NCBI RefSeq assembly: GCF_004522215.1
Contig: NZ_SDLR01000017.1
Coordinates: 1 to 45,279 of the forward strand
DNA from: Ammoniphilus sp. YIM 78166
Lineage (GTDB): Bacteria; Bacillota; Bacilli; Aneurinibacillales; RAOX-1
Reading direction: 5' to 3'
Length of the DNA: 45,279 nt
The notes beneath the pieces were generated by a model. The model was not told the origin of the DNA, did no database searches, and saw nothing but the letters and a program-made list of their open reading frames with translations. Made by a program: the position numbers and the translations under genes. Of this stretch, positions 33,388 through 41,281 are shown one piece after another; positions within the stretch are counted from its first letter, which is position 1; every line of letters starts with the position of its first letter.

Positions 33388-34266
33388 TTAGAAAGGAATT
33401 CTAAACTTCTTCATGTACCAGTCGTCATCATATTTTCTGCGTGCCCTATACTTCTCCCGCTGCTTCAATGCTCCGTCTTCCAGCACGGCGGCAACGATTT
33501 GCTCCGGATCTGCATGCTTGATCATGTTTTTGCTTTTTTCGATTCGCTCCTCGTTAAAGTGACTGTATGCCATGCGCATCATGTTGTAATAAAAATACTC
33601 ATAACTGACGGTATAGGGGTGCTCCTGCCTGAACAAATGAAGGATCTTGACTGTTGGCTGGGCATAGCAACGGTAACCGAACAGCCACATTTTAATCGAG
33701 ATCTCCACATCTTCGTACCCCCAAACCCGGAACTCCTGATCAAATCCCCCAATATCAGAGAAGACGCTTTTGGAAACGGCATAGCATCCGCCTGGAAGCA
33801 CAGCTGATGGGACAAATCTTTTCCAGACATTCCATTGTACACCCAAATTTTGATTCAGCGTCTGGCCGTACCCAATAATTTGCGGGGAGTTGGTTGACGC
33901 AATCCCGGGAGTCGTGCCATCAGCCAATCCTTTCTGGATCGGCTCTATTAAGCGGTCTAACCAAAAATCCTCAAAAAATAAATGAGCGTCGCAGAAGATC
34001 AGATAATCACCCTGCGCATGCTCAGCTCCCAAATTTTTGGCCTTGGCTAAACCCACTCCTTCTGTCCGGAGTCTTTTGATCGGCTTGCCGCACTCGTAAG
34101 TATCGATAAAATCACAACTTTGATCTGTGGAGCCATCGTCAACAACAATCATTTCAAATGGATGATCCGTTTTGGCGCGGAGGGCAGATTCAATTGTTGT
34201 CCGAACATACTTCCCTTCATTTTTAGCCGGGAAAATCAAGGTTACGAGAGAGGTGCTTTGCTCCAT
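33388..34266 (-). CDS. family 2 glycosyltransferase with polypeptide GalNAc-transferase-like motifs
   Basis: 292 residues. TLIFPAKNEGKYVRTTIESAL (about residues 9-29) and VVDDGSTD are GT2 motifs. The metal site reads FCDAHLFF (D-x-H, about 92-99) and the later motif is VWGYEDVEISIKMWLFGY; D-x-H together with W-G-x-E is the pattern of polypeptide GalNAc-transferases (GT27) and their bacterial relatives. That hints at direct protein O-glycosylation but does not prove it. AAGGAG precedes the ATG. It starts 4 nt after the stop of the upstream GT2 and is co-transcribed with it. It lacks the HW-type tail. Confidence 0.85.
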   Translation of the reverse strand: MEQSTSLVTLIFPAKNEGKYVRTTIESALRAKTDHPFEMIVVDDGSTDQSCDFIDTYECGKPIKRLRTEGVGLAKAKNLGAEHAQGDYLIFCDAHLFFEDFWLDRLIEPIQKGLADGTTPGIASTNSPQIIGYGQTLNQNLGVQWNVWKRFVPSAVLPGGCYAVSKSVFSDIGGFDQEFRVWGYEDVEISIKMWLFGYRCYAQPTVKILHLFRQEHPYTVSYEYFYYNMMRMAYSHFNEERIEKSKNMIKHADPEQIVAAVLEDGALKQREKYRARRKYDDDWYMKKFRIPF

Positions 34267-34270
34267 ACGT

Positions 34271-34972
34271 TCACTCCTTCCCTAGTTCTCTGAAGCGCTT
34301 GGCCGCTTCTTCCTTCATTATGCGCAAAGCGGCTTTATCGGTTTCCCTGCTGATATTCTGCTCATGCCAGCGATACAGAATTAGCGCTTCCGGAACGGAA
34401 CCGAATGGGCAATGCGCAAGCAGCCTTAGCCACATGTCATAATCCTGATGCCGAGGATAGCTTTCATTGAAGTATCCAACCCTTGAAAACAGCTCTCTCC
34501 TAACCATAACTGTAGAGCATACAATATGATTGGACCTGAGAAGTTCGACAATCTGCTGCTTATGGGAGTGGAATGGCCTGGGAATATATCGGTACCAAAA
34601 TTGGTTGTTTGTTTTAGTAACAGTTGCCCCTGCATGAACAAGGCCAACCTTTTGCACTCGCCTAAAAACCTGCAGCTGGCGCTCCAATTTGGAGGGATAG
34701 AACTTGTCATCAGAATCAAGAAAACAAATAAACTTACCGGTTGCCTTCCTCAATCCATGGTTTCTTGCAGCGGAAGGACCGGCATTTGCTTGCTCAATCA
34801 TGAGAATTTTGTCCTTATATCCATGCAAGACCTCTTTAGTTCCATCCGTCGATCCATCGTTTACGACAATGATTTCAGTATTGCGGTGTGACTGGTCAAG
34901 TACGCTGTCGATTGTCTCCGCAATGAACTTTTCATGGTTATATACCGGTATAATGACACTGACTTTCTCCAT
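34271..34972 (-). CDS. family 2 glycosyltransferase
   Basis: About 233 residues, a compact GT2: VSVIIPVYNHEKFIAETIDSV (residues 4-24), VVNDGSTDGT, NAGPSAARNHGL and FLDSDDKF (about 89-96, the D-x-D), with RHQDYDMWLRL near 180 as acceptor-side motif. It has no extra tail. ATG 34972 is used over TTG 34975 because of the GGAAGGAAG spacing. A full sigma-K-type promoter lies 23 bp upstream (34996-35022), so this is the first gene of a two-GT operon. Confidence 0.88.
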   Translation of the reverse strand: MEKVSVIIPVYNHEKFIAETIDSVLDQSHRNTEIIVVNDGSTDGTKEVLHGYKDKILMIEQANAGPSAARNHGLRKATGKFICFLDSDDKFYPSKLERQLQVFRRVQKVGLVHAGATVTKTNNQFWYRYIPRPFHSHKQQIVELLRSNHIVCSTVMVRRELFSRVGYFNESYPRHQDYDMWLRLLAHCPFGSVPEALILYRWHEQNISRETDKAALRIMKEEAAKRFRELGKE

Positions 34973-34995
34973 CAAACTTCCTTCCCCCTCATTTT

Positions 34996-35022
34996 TATTC
35001 TATGTTTATGCCCTTGCTTAGT
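34996..35022 (-). promoter_or_regulatory. sigma-K-type promoter before the two-GT operon
   Basis: On the minus strand AC (35021-35022), 16-bp spacer, CATAGAATA (34996-35004). It is a complete match to the sigma-K pattern at the expected distance from the ATG. Confidence 0.6.
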
Positions 35023-35065
35023 GCCTATGTTTTTCCGGGCAATCCGAACTTGAGGGCAAAAGAAG

Positions 35066-35085
35066 CACCACGGATTTTCCGTGGC
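35066..35085 (-). terminator. intrinsic terminator after the JAMM gene
   Basis: CCACGG / CCGTGG core with flanking G-C pairs, followed on the minus strand by CTTCTTTTG. Confidence 0.6.
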
Positions 35086-35113
35086 GTTTAGGCTACCGAA
35101 TATACTCATTCGA

Positions 35114-35542
35114 TCAAACGATATAAAAAAGAATAGGAGTCACCCGTTTTTCTAAAATATGGTATATGCCGATCTCCGGAATTCGTTTAGCCAGCGAAAC
35201 AATAATATAGGCTGCTTCCGGATAATTGGCGAATTCGATATCCCGGCTTGAAGGAACCGGTGGAGCGGTTGGGTGAGAATGATAAATTCCAACCAGCCGT
35301 TCCCCTTTCTCCTCGATTTGCCGGAATACCCGGCGAATCTGCTCCATATCCATAGCAAAGGCTGTTGGGCTATTCTCAACGTTTTCCATCATCCATATCG
35401 TTTCTGCATGGCCGCCTGTTCCTGACAGCAGGCCGCACGCTTCCATCGGCTGTTCGCTTTGACAATGCGCAATCATCTTAGTCCAGATGCTTTGTTCAAT
35501 AAAAAATAACCCGCCGCTATCCTTGCTTTTTTGCTCTTCCAC
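35114..35542 (-). CDS. JAB/MPN (JAMM) zinc metalloprotease, M67-like
   Basis: 142 residues with the full JAMM motif: the upstream Glu in PMEACGLLSG (about residue 34), H-S-H-P (about 88-91) and S-x-x-D (S-S-R-D, about 98-101). Stand-alone bacterial JAMM enzymes cleave C-terminal peptide or isopeptide bonds, for example releasing sulfur-carrier proteins. Here there is no ThiS/MoaD-like partner nearby; a role in processing surface proteins is possible but unproven. GTG start at 35542 with only a weak ribosome site; it lies inside the end of the small upstream ORF (35517-35708), so it may depend on translational coupling. Confidence 0.8.
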   Translation of the reverse strand: MEEQKSKDSGGLFFIEQSIWTKMIAHCQSEQPMEACGLLSGTGGHAETIWMMENVENSPTAFAMDMEQIRRVFRQIEEKGERLVGIYHSHPTAPPVPSSRDIEFANYPEAAYIIVSLAKRIPEIGIYHILEKRVTPILFYIV

Positions 35543-35708
35543 AGCATCCGACTCTTGTTGTTTTAGATTGCAGCGACGTTGAGCCAGTGCGAAATATGCT
35601 CTTTAATTCATTGGGGTTTGTAGTACTAGTAACATGGCTAATCATTTGATTTCGTTTTGTTTTCTTGGACTCTACCTTGTAGATTTTGGGTTGCGGATCA
35701 TTTGCCAT
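35517..35708 (-). CDS. small basic hypothetical protein
   Basis: 63 residues, basic and Ser/Thr/Asn-rich, ending VGCCGRAKKQG; no family recognised. The strong AGAAAGGAG site before ATG 35708 is the main reason to accept it. Its last 26 nt overlap the GTG start of the JAMM gene, a layout typical of coupled genes. It lies 84 bp after the coiled-coil gene in the same direction. It might be a substrate or partner of the JAMM protease, but that is speculation. Confidence 0.5.
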   Translation of the reverse strand: MANDPQPKIYKVESKKTKRNQMISHVTSTTNPNELKSIFRTGSTSLQSKTTRVGCCGRAKKQG

Positions 35709-35792
35709 TTTATCGTACTCCTTTCTGGATTCAACTCATATTATCTTTATTCCTTTGCCTCCTTGATCGATACTATAGGGAACCAGATTGGG

Positions 35793-38700
35793 CTAATTCC
35801 TTTTGTCTTTTTTGCTCTTATCAATAGCAGCCTGAAATGGAGCCGGATGCTGCCGCAAAAACGGATGTTTTGATATCTCGTTTTGTTCCGCGGGCTCTTG
35901 GGCTGTGTTATTCTTCCGTTCTTCCTCCTCGCCTGCATCAGGATGGATTCCATTCTTAGGCAAGCTTTCTTCAAGAGCGGGTGCTTTTTTCAGATTGCTT
36001 GTACTTGCGGGGCTATGTTCCTGCTGAGGGGGATTATTCATTAATTTAAAGAATGAAGGAAGCTCTTCCCCCTTTACACTTGGCTGAATGAAGACCTGCT
36101 TGGGCTCACCGCGATGGGCAATAGGGGCGCGCATTGCTTGAACAACTCTATAGGATGCTTTTTCATGCTCAAATATCTGATCTTTTCCCTTCTGCTTTTC
36201 ATCATTGGAATCATTATTGTCTTCTTGAAGATGTTGGACCTCTTTCTCTGTCATCTTTTCCTTCTGAAGCAAGGCTTGCCGATACTCGGCTTCTTTAACC
36301 AGGTAGGTCAGAAGCGCTTGTTCCTGCTGGGCCAGGGCTTGCCGGTATTCTATTTCCTTGGCTTGAAGACTCACAATCGCCTCTTCCTTCTGAGCTATGG
36401 CCTCACGGTATTTCATTTCTTTTATTCGGAAACTGGAAATCGCTTCTTCCTTCTGAGCGAGAGCTTGCCTATATTCCTTTTCCTTTGTATGAAGGAGGGA
36501 AATTGCTTCCTCTTTCTGTGCCAATGCTTGCTTGTATTCCATCTCTTTTGATTCGAAACTTGCAATCATCTCTTCTTTTTGTGCAATGGCTTCCTGGTAT
36601 TCAGTCTCCTTCAGTTGATTCTGTTCCATCGCTTTCTCCTTTTCCTCCAGGATTCGCCGATACTCACTCTCCATGACTTTGTACTTTGTAATCATCTCTT
36701 CCTTCTCGGCTAATGCTTGTTGTAGCCCTTCTATTTGCATTTGAAAATCTGCAAGTGCTTTTTGCTTTTCAAACAATTCTTGCTGATGTTCCCGTTTCTT
36801 TTCATTCAGGAATCTTAACTCTTGTTCCTTTTCCCTCAACTCCCACTGGGTTACCTGAACCCTATTTTGCAGGCTGGAAATTTCTTCTTTCATGCGAGTT
36901 AGTTCTTCACGGTAACCTGAGATTTCTGCATGCTGCTGGGCCACAACTTCTTGAGTCTCCGTTTCCTTGACCTCCAGCATCGCTACTGCTTCTTCCTTTT
37001 CCGCTAATGCTTGCTGGAACTCCTGGATCCTCTTTTGGAGATTCAAGACTTCCTCCGTTTTTACTTTTAAAGCAACCCGGGATTCCGATGCCATAAACTC
37101 AAGGGTTGCCCTTGTTTCTTCATTTTCTGCTAATACCTGATCCAACTCCTTAACCCGCTTTTGAAGACTCGAAAATTCTCTACGCTGCTGGGTCAGGGCT
37201 GCCTGGGACTCCGTTTCCTTCGCCTTTAGGCTTGCTATCGCTTCTTCCTTTTCGTCCAATGATTGCTGGAACTCCTGAACACGCTTTTGAAGACCCGCGG
37301 CTTCCTCCGTTTTCAAGTCTAAAGCTGCCTGGAATTCCAATGACTTAGCCTCTAGGCTTGCTAATGCCTCCTCCTTTTCCGCCAATACCTGCTGGAACTG
37401 CTGGATCCTCTTTTGGAGACTCGAAACTTCTCTTCGCTGCTGAGCCAGGGATTCCTGGGACTCCGTTTCCTTCGCCTTCAGGCTTGCTATCACTTCTTCC
37501 TTTTCCGCCAACGATTGCTTGAATTCCTGAACACGCTTTTTAAGACTCCTGGCTTCCTCCGTTTTCTTGTCTAAAGCTGCTTGCGATTCCGAAACCTTAG
37601 CCTCCATTGTTGCTACTTCCTCATTCTTTTCCGCCATTACCTGTTGGAATTCCCGAACCCGCTCTTGAAGACTTGAGATTTCTCTTCGCTGCTGGGCCAG
37701 GACTTCCTGTAATTCAGTTTCCTTGACCTCCAGGCTTGCTATCGCTTCTTCCTTTTCCGCCATTACCTGTTGGAATTCCCGAACCCCTTCTTGAAGACTT
37801 GAGGTTTCTCTTAGCTGCTGGGTCAAGGCTTCCTGGGACTCCGTTTCCTTCGCCTCCAGGCTTGCTATCGCTTTTTCCTTTTCCGCCAACGATTGCTGGA
37901 ACTCCTTAATTCGTTTTTGAAGACTCGCGGCTTCCTCCGTTTTCTTGTCTAAAGCTGCTTGCGATTCCGAAGCCTTAGCCTCAAGGCTTGCTACTTCCTT
38001 TTCCTTTTCCGCCACTAATTGCTGAAACTCCTGGATCTGCTTTTGAAGACTTGAGACTTCTTCTTCCTTGCGTGCCAAATCTCCACGGTAACCCGAGATT
38101 TCTTTATGTTGCTGGGTCAGGACTTCCTGTAATTCAGTTTCCTTGACCTCCAGGCTTGCTAGCGCCTCTTCTTTTTCCGCCACTAATTGCTTGAACCCCT
38201 GTATCTGCTTTTGAAGACTTGAGGCTTCTTCTTCTTTACGGGCCAAATCTCCACGGTAACCCGAGATTTCTTTATTCTGCTGGGCCAGGACTTCCTGTAA
38301 TTCAGTTTCATTCGTCTCCAGGCTTGCTATCGCTTTTTCCTTTTCCGCCAACGAATGCTGGAACTCCTGAACACGCTTTTTAAGACTCCTGGCTTCCTCC
38401 GTTTTCTTGTCTAAAGCTGCTTGCGATTCCGAAACCTTAGCCTCCATTGTTGCTACTTCCTCATTCTTTTCCGCCATTACCTGTTGGAATTCCCGAACCC
38501 GCTCTTGAAGACTTGAGATTTCTCTTCGCTGCTGGGCCAGGACTTCCTGTAATTCAGTTTCCTTGACCTCCAGGCTTGCTATCGCTTCTTCCTTTTCCGC
38601 CATTACCTGTTGGAATTCCCGAACCCCTTCTTGAAGACTTGAGGTTTCTCTTAGCTGCTGGGTCAAGGCTTCCTGGGACTCCGTTTCCTTCGCCTCCAGG

Positions 38701-40130
38701 CTTGCTATCGCTTTTTCCTTTTCCGCCAACGATTGCTGGAACTCCTTAATTCGTTTTTGAAGACTCGCGGCTTCCTCCGTTTTCTTGTCTAAAGCTGCTT
38801 GCGATTCCGAAGCCTTAGCCTCAAGGCTTGCTACTTCCTTTTCCTTTTCCGCCACTAATTGCTGAAACTCCTGGATCTGCTTTTGAAGACTTGAGACTTC
38901 TTCTTCCTTGCGTGCCAAATCTCCACGGTAACCCGAGATTTCTTTATGTTGCTGGGTCAGGACTTCCTGTAATTCAGTTTCCTTGACCTCCAGGCTTGCT
39001 AGCGCCTCTTCTTTTTCCGCCACTAATTGCTTGAACCCCTGTATCTGCTTTTGAAGACTTGAGGCTTCTTCTTCTTTACGGGCCAAATCTCCACGGTAAC
39101 CCGAGATTTCTTTATTCTGCTGGGCCAGGACTTCCTGTAATTCAGTTTCATTCGTCTCCAGGCTTGCTATCGCTTTTTCCTTTTCCGCCAACGAATGCTG
39201 GAACTCCTGAACACGCTTTTTAAGACTCCTGGCTTCCTCCGTTTTCTTGTCTAAAGCTGCCTGCGATTCCGACGCCTTCGCCTCCAGGCTTGCTATCGCT
39301 TCTTCCTTTTCCGCCAATGATTGCTGGAACTCCTGAATTCGTTTTTGAAGATTCGCGGCTTCCTCTGTTTTCTTGTCTAAAGCTGCATGCGATTCCGAAG
39401 CCTTAGCCTCCAGGGTTGCCACTTCCTCATTCTTTTCCGCCATTACTTGCTGGAATTCCCGAACTCGCTCTTGAAGACTCGAGATTTCTTCTTCCTTGCG
39501 GGCCAGATCACCTCGATACCCTGAAATTTCTTCTTTCTGCTGAGCTAAAACTTTTTCAAATTCCAGTTCCTTAGCTCCTAATCTCGACAGTATATCTTTC
39601 TTTTCAGATAATTCCTGTTGGATTTTCTGGATCCGCTGCTGGAGACTCGAAACTTCCTTCTCCCTTTGGGCCAAATTCGTCTGAATAATGGAGTTTTTTT
39701 CCTTAATCTGAGCTGCGATCTCCTGAGATTGTGATTCCTTCTTCCTCAGGTTTCCTATCTCTTCTTCCTTTTTGCTCAATGTATCATGAAACTCTGCTTC
39801 CCTATCTTCCATTGCCTTATTTTTTTCTGCTATTTCTTTAATTAAATTGGATTCCTTCTTCCGGCAGTTTGAAACTACTTGGTTTAACTGTAACAACGAT
39901 GCTTGGAGCTTGGATTCCGATTCTAAATAATCCGATAATTTATTTTTAGCTTTTTCCAATTCATTCTTAAGTAAAGTTTCGGTTTCTAGATGCCCTTTGA
40001 TTGTTTCATTCTTATGTTTCAAGGCCTGGGTATACTCTATCTCCCTTTCTTTAAATTGCTCAACCTTGCGCTTTAGAAGTTTGATCCTTTCTTCGGAGGA
40101 CCTCTGATGATTCTGTTTCTTTTCCGCCAT
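35793..40130 (-). CDS. giant coiled-coil repeat protein
   Basis: 1445 residues, nearly all predicted coiled coil. Residues 1 to about 200 are a less regular Lys/Glu-rich coil. Then follow many units of 42 residues (six heptads, core QEFQQxLAEKEEAIASLEAKxxESQAAL) or 56 residues (the same plus a SGYRGDLARKEEE insert). Near residue 1150 the pattern changes to 21-residue units (xEYRQALAQKEEAISxxxxKE). The last 170 residues are non-helical and Pro/Lys-rich. No membrane segment or signal. GGGAGG precedes the ATG. The protein could span well over 100 nm; a morphogenetic scaffold is a reasonable guess. It contains a perfect 840-bp tandem duplication. Confidence 0.9.
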   Translation of the reverse strand: MAEKKQNHQRSSEERIKLLKRKVEQFKEREIEYTQALKHKNETIKGHLETETLLKNELEKAKNKLSDYLESESKLQASLLQLNQVVSNCRKKESNLIKEIAEKNKAMEDREAEFHDTLSKKEEEIGNLRKKESQSQEIAAQIKEKNSIIQTNLAQREKEVSSLQQRIQKIQQELSEKKDILSRLGAKELEFEKVLAQQKEEISGYRGDLARKEEEISSLQERVREFQQVMAEKNEEVATLEAKASESHAALDKKTEEAANLQKRIQEFQQSLAEKEEAIASLEAKASESQAALDKKTEEARSLKKRVQEFQHSLAEKEKAIASLETNETELQEVLAQQNKEISGYRGDLARKEEEASSLQKQIQGFKQLVAEKEEALASLEVKETELQEVLTQQHKEISGYRGDLARKEEEVSSLQKQIQEFQQLVAEKEKEVASLEAKASESQAALDKKTEEAASLQKRIKEFQQSLAEKEKAIASLEAKETESQEALTQQLRETSSLQEGVREFQQVMAEKEEAIASLEVKETELQEVLAQQRREISSLQERVREFQQVMAEKNEEVATMEAKVSESQAALDKKTEEARSLKKRVQEFQHSLAEKEKAIASLETNETELQEVLAQQNKEISGYRGDLARKEEEASSLQKQIQGFKQLVAEKEEALASLEVKETELQEVLTQQHKEISGYRGDLARKEEEVSSLQKQIQEFQQLVAEKEKEVASLEAKASESQAALDKKTEEAASLQKRIKEFQQSLAEKEKAIASLEAKETESQEALTQQLRETSSLQEGVREFQQVMAEKEEAIASLEVKETELQEVLAQQRREISSLQERVREFQQVMAEKNEEVATMEAKVSESQAALDKKTEEARSLKKRVQEFKQSLAEKEEVIASLKAKETESQESLAQQRREVSSLQKRIQQFQQVLAEKEEALASLEAKSLEFQAALDLKTEEAAGLQKRVQEFQQSLDEKEEAIASLKAKETESQAALTQQRREFSSLQKRVKELDQVLAENEETRATLEFMASESRVALKVKTEEVLNLQKRIQEFQQALAEKEEAVAMLEVKETETQEVVAQQHAEISGYREELTRMKEEISSLQNRVQVTQWELREKEQELRFLNEKKREHQQELFEKQKALADFQMQIEGLQQALAEKEEMITKYKVMESEYRRILEEKEKAMEQNQLKETEYQEAIAQKEEMIASFESKEMEYKQALAQKEEAISLLHTKEKEYRQALAQKEEAISSFRIKEMKYREAIAQKEEAIVSLQAKEIEYRQALAQQEQALLTYLVKEAEYRQALLQKEKMTEKEVQHLQEDNNDSNDEKQKGKDQIFEHEKASYRVVQAMRAPIAHRGEPKQVFIQPSVKGEELPSFFKLMNNPPQQEHSPASTSNLKKAPALEESLPKNGIHPDAGEEEERKNNTAQEPAEQNEISKHPFLRQHPAPFQAAIDKSKKDKRN
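37525..39260. repeat. perfect 840-bp tandem duplication inside the coiled-coil gene
   Basis: Bases 37525-38420 are identical to 38365-39260: a tandem repeat of period 840 bp (280 codons: four 42-residue and two 56-residue units) with no mismatches, extending 56 bp beyond two full copies. The absence of synonymous change indicates a very recent duplication or active homogenisation. Confidence 0.95.
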
Positions 40131-40258
40131 TATGTTAATCCTCCCGGAGTATCTCTTATCCTATTCATATTAAAAATCAGACGGAATGGTGTCAAAAACT
40201 TAGGCAGTATTGTCAAATGGACATATTCCGGAATCATATGCCTTTAATTGAAATAAAA

Positions 40259-40283
40259 AGCTGTTGAGTTATCCCCAACAGCT
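40259..40283 (-). terminator. intrinsic terminator of the stand-alone Cys-rich domain gene
   Basis: AGCTGTTG / CAACAGCT stem with a 9-nt loop followed on the minus strand by TTTTTATTT. Confidence 0.85.
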
Positions 40284-40307
40284 AGAGCCATATACTTTTT
40301 ATTGGAA

Positions 40308-41084
40308 TTATCTAGTACCAGGGAAAATGGCAGGACATTGGGCAGGGAAGAGGTTAGACGGAAGGGCCGGGCAGACATCTTCAATTGGATTAACATCACA
40401 ATCCACTGGACCGCGAGGCTGACAGAATCTGGCCAAGACCTCCAATTTCACTTCAGCTTCGACTTGAATTTCCTTACAGACATTGACAGTAAGGAAAATG
40501 CCTGGTTCCATAAAGGCACCTGCACCCAATTGTCGGAAAGATGCATTACAGAGAACATCCAAAATGCGGCATTGGATATTCAATCCTCTCTGCCAGCACA
40601 ATGCCACTTCCTCATCGAACTGAACAAAGACATTTTCGCTGCATATTACTTCATTGCCGGCATTTTCATCGATTAAGTCCACCCGTACGCAAACAGTGAA
40701 CAAGAATGGGATAGCATTGAGAGTGACAATGCTTCCATCAGGAGCCGTACATCTGACCACAGTAGCTGCATCAACGTCAAAATCGCAACGGGCACCGGGA
40801 CAAACGATAGGAGTTGGCGTTGGCTGAGGCTTAGGAAGCAGCGGGAAGACAGGAAGAAAATTATCGGGATTCGTGGAACATCTTGCTGTTAGACGATGTC
40901 CTAGAGCTAATCTTTCTTCTATAATCGGTCTACACGCCTCGGAGAGTTGGATTTTGTTTTGGTAGCGATTCGTCAAATAAACCCAGTCATAAACTTTTTG
41001 CACACGGATGCACTCAGGCTGTAAAGCCTCGGGTGTTGGAGTAGGCAATACTTGAGCACCCTGGATCACTTTAATGTCTTTCAT
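40308..41084 (-). CDS. stand-alone shared Cys-rich domain protein (copy D)
   Basis: 258 residues: a short N-terminus (MKDIKVIQGAQVLPTPTPEA) and then the shared domain at about 24-258, with ECIRVQKVYDW, EACRP, GARCDF, TVCVRVDL, ALCWQRGLNIQC, QLGAGAFMEPG, RFCQPRGP and NLFPAQCP, and all 16 Cys. It has no head domain, so it may be the basal subunit of the layer into which the three large proteins insert, which is inference. It is closest to copy A (both have GAGAFMEPG). ATG 41084 follows AAAGGAAGGA; the seven-codon longer frame covers that site. Its own terminator follows. Confidence 0.88.
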   Translation of the reverse strand: MKDIKVIQGAQVLPTPTPEALQPECIRVQKVYDWVYLTNRYQNKIQLSEACRPIIEERLALGHRLTARCSTNPDNFLPVFPLLPKPQPTPTPIVCPGARCDFDVDAATVVRCTAPDGSIVTLNAIPFLFTVCVRVDLIDENAGNEVICSENVFVQFDEEVALCWQRGLNIQCRILDVLCNASFRQLGAGAFMEPGIFLTVNVCKEIQVEAEVKLEVLARFCQPRGPVDCDVNPIEDVCPALPSNLFPAQCPAIFPGTR

Positions 41085-41281
41085 AATAAGAATCCTTCCT
41101 TTCATTTGGTTTGATTTAGTTACCTCTACATCCTATGGAAAGCAAAGGAATCTTGACTAATGCAAATGCCCATTTCATCCAAAATGGGCTGCAGCCTATC
41201 AAATCATTTCTTCATTGTTCATTTTTATGTCCCGCCCACATAAACTAATAAGAATTTCGTAGGCAAAAAGGAGTGAGTTGA

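Noticed and set aside
36114..36970. Plus-strand ORFs opposite the coiled-coil gene
   Set aside because: Leu/Phe-rich antisense shadows of Glu/Lys/Gln codons.
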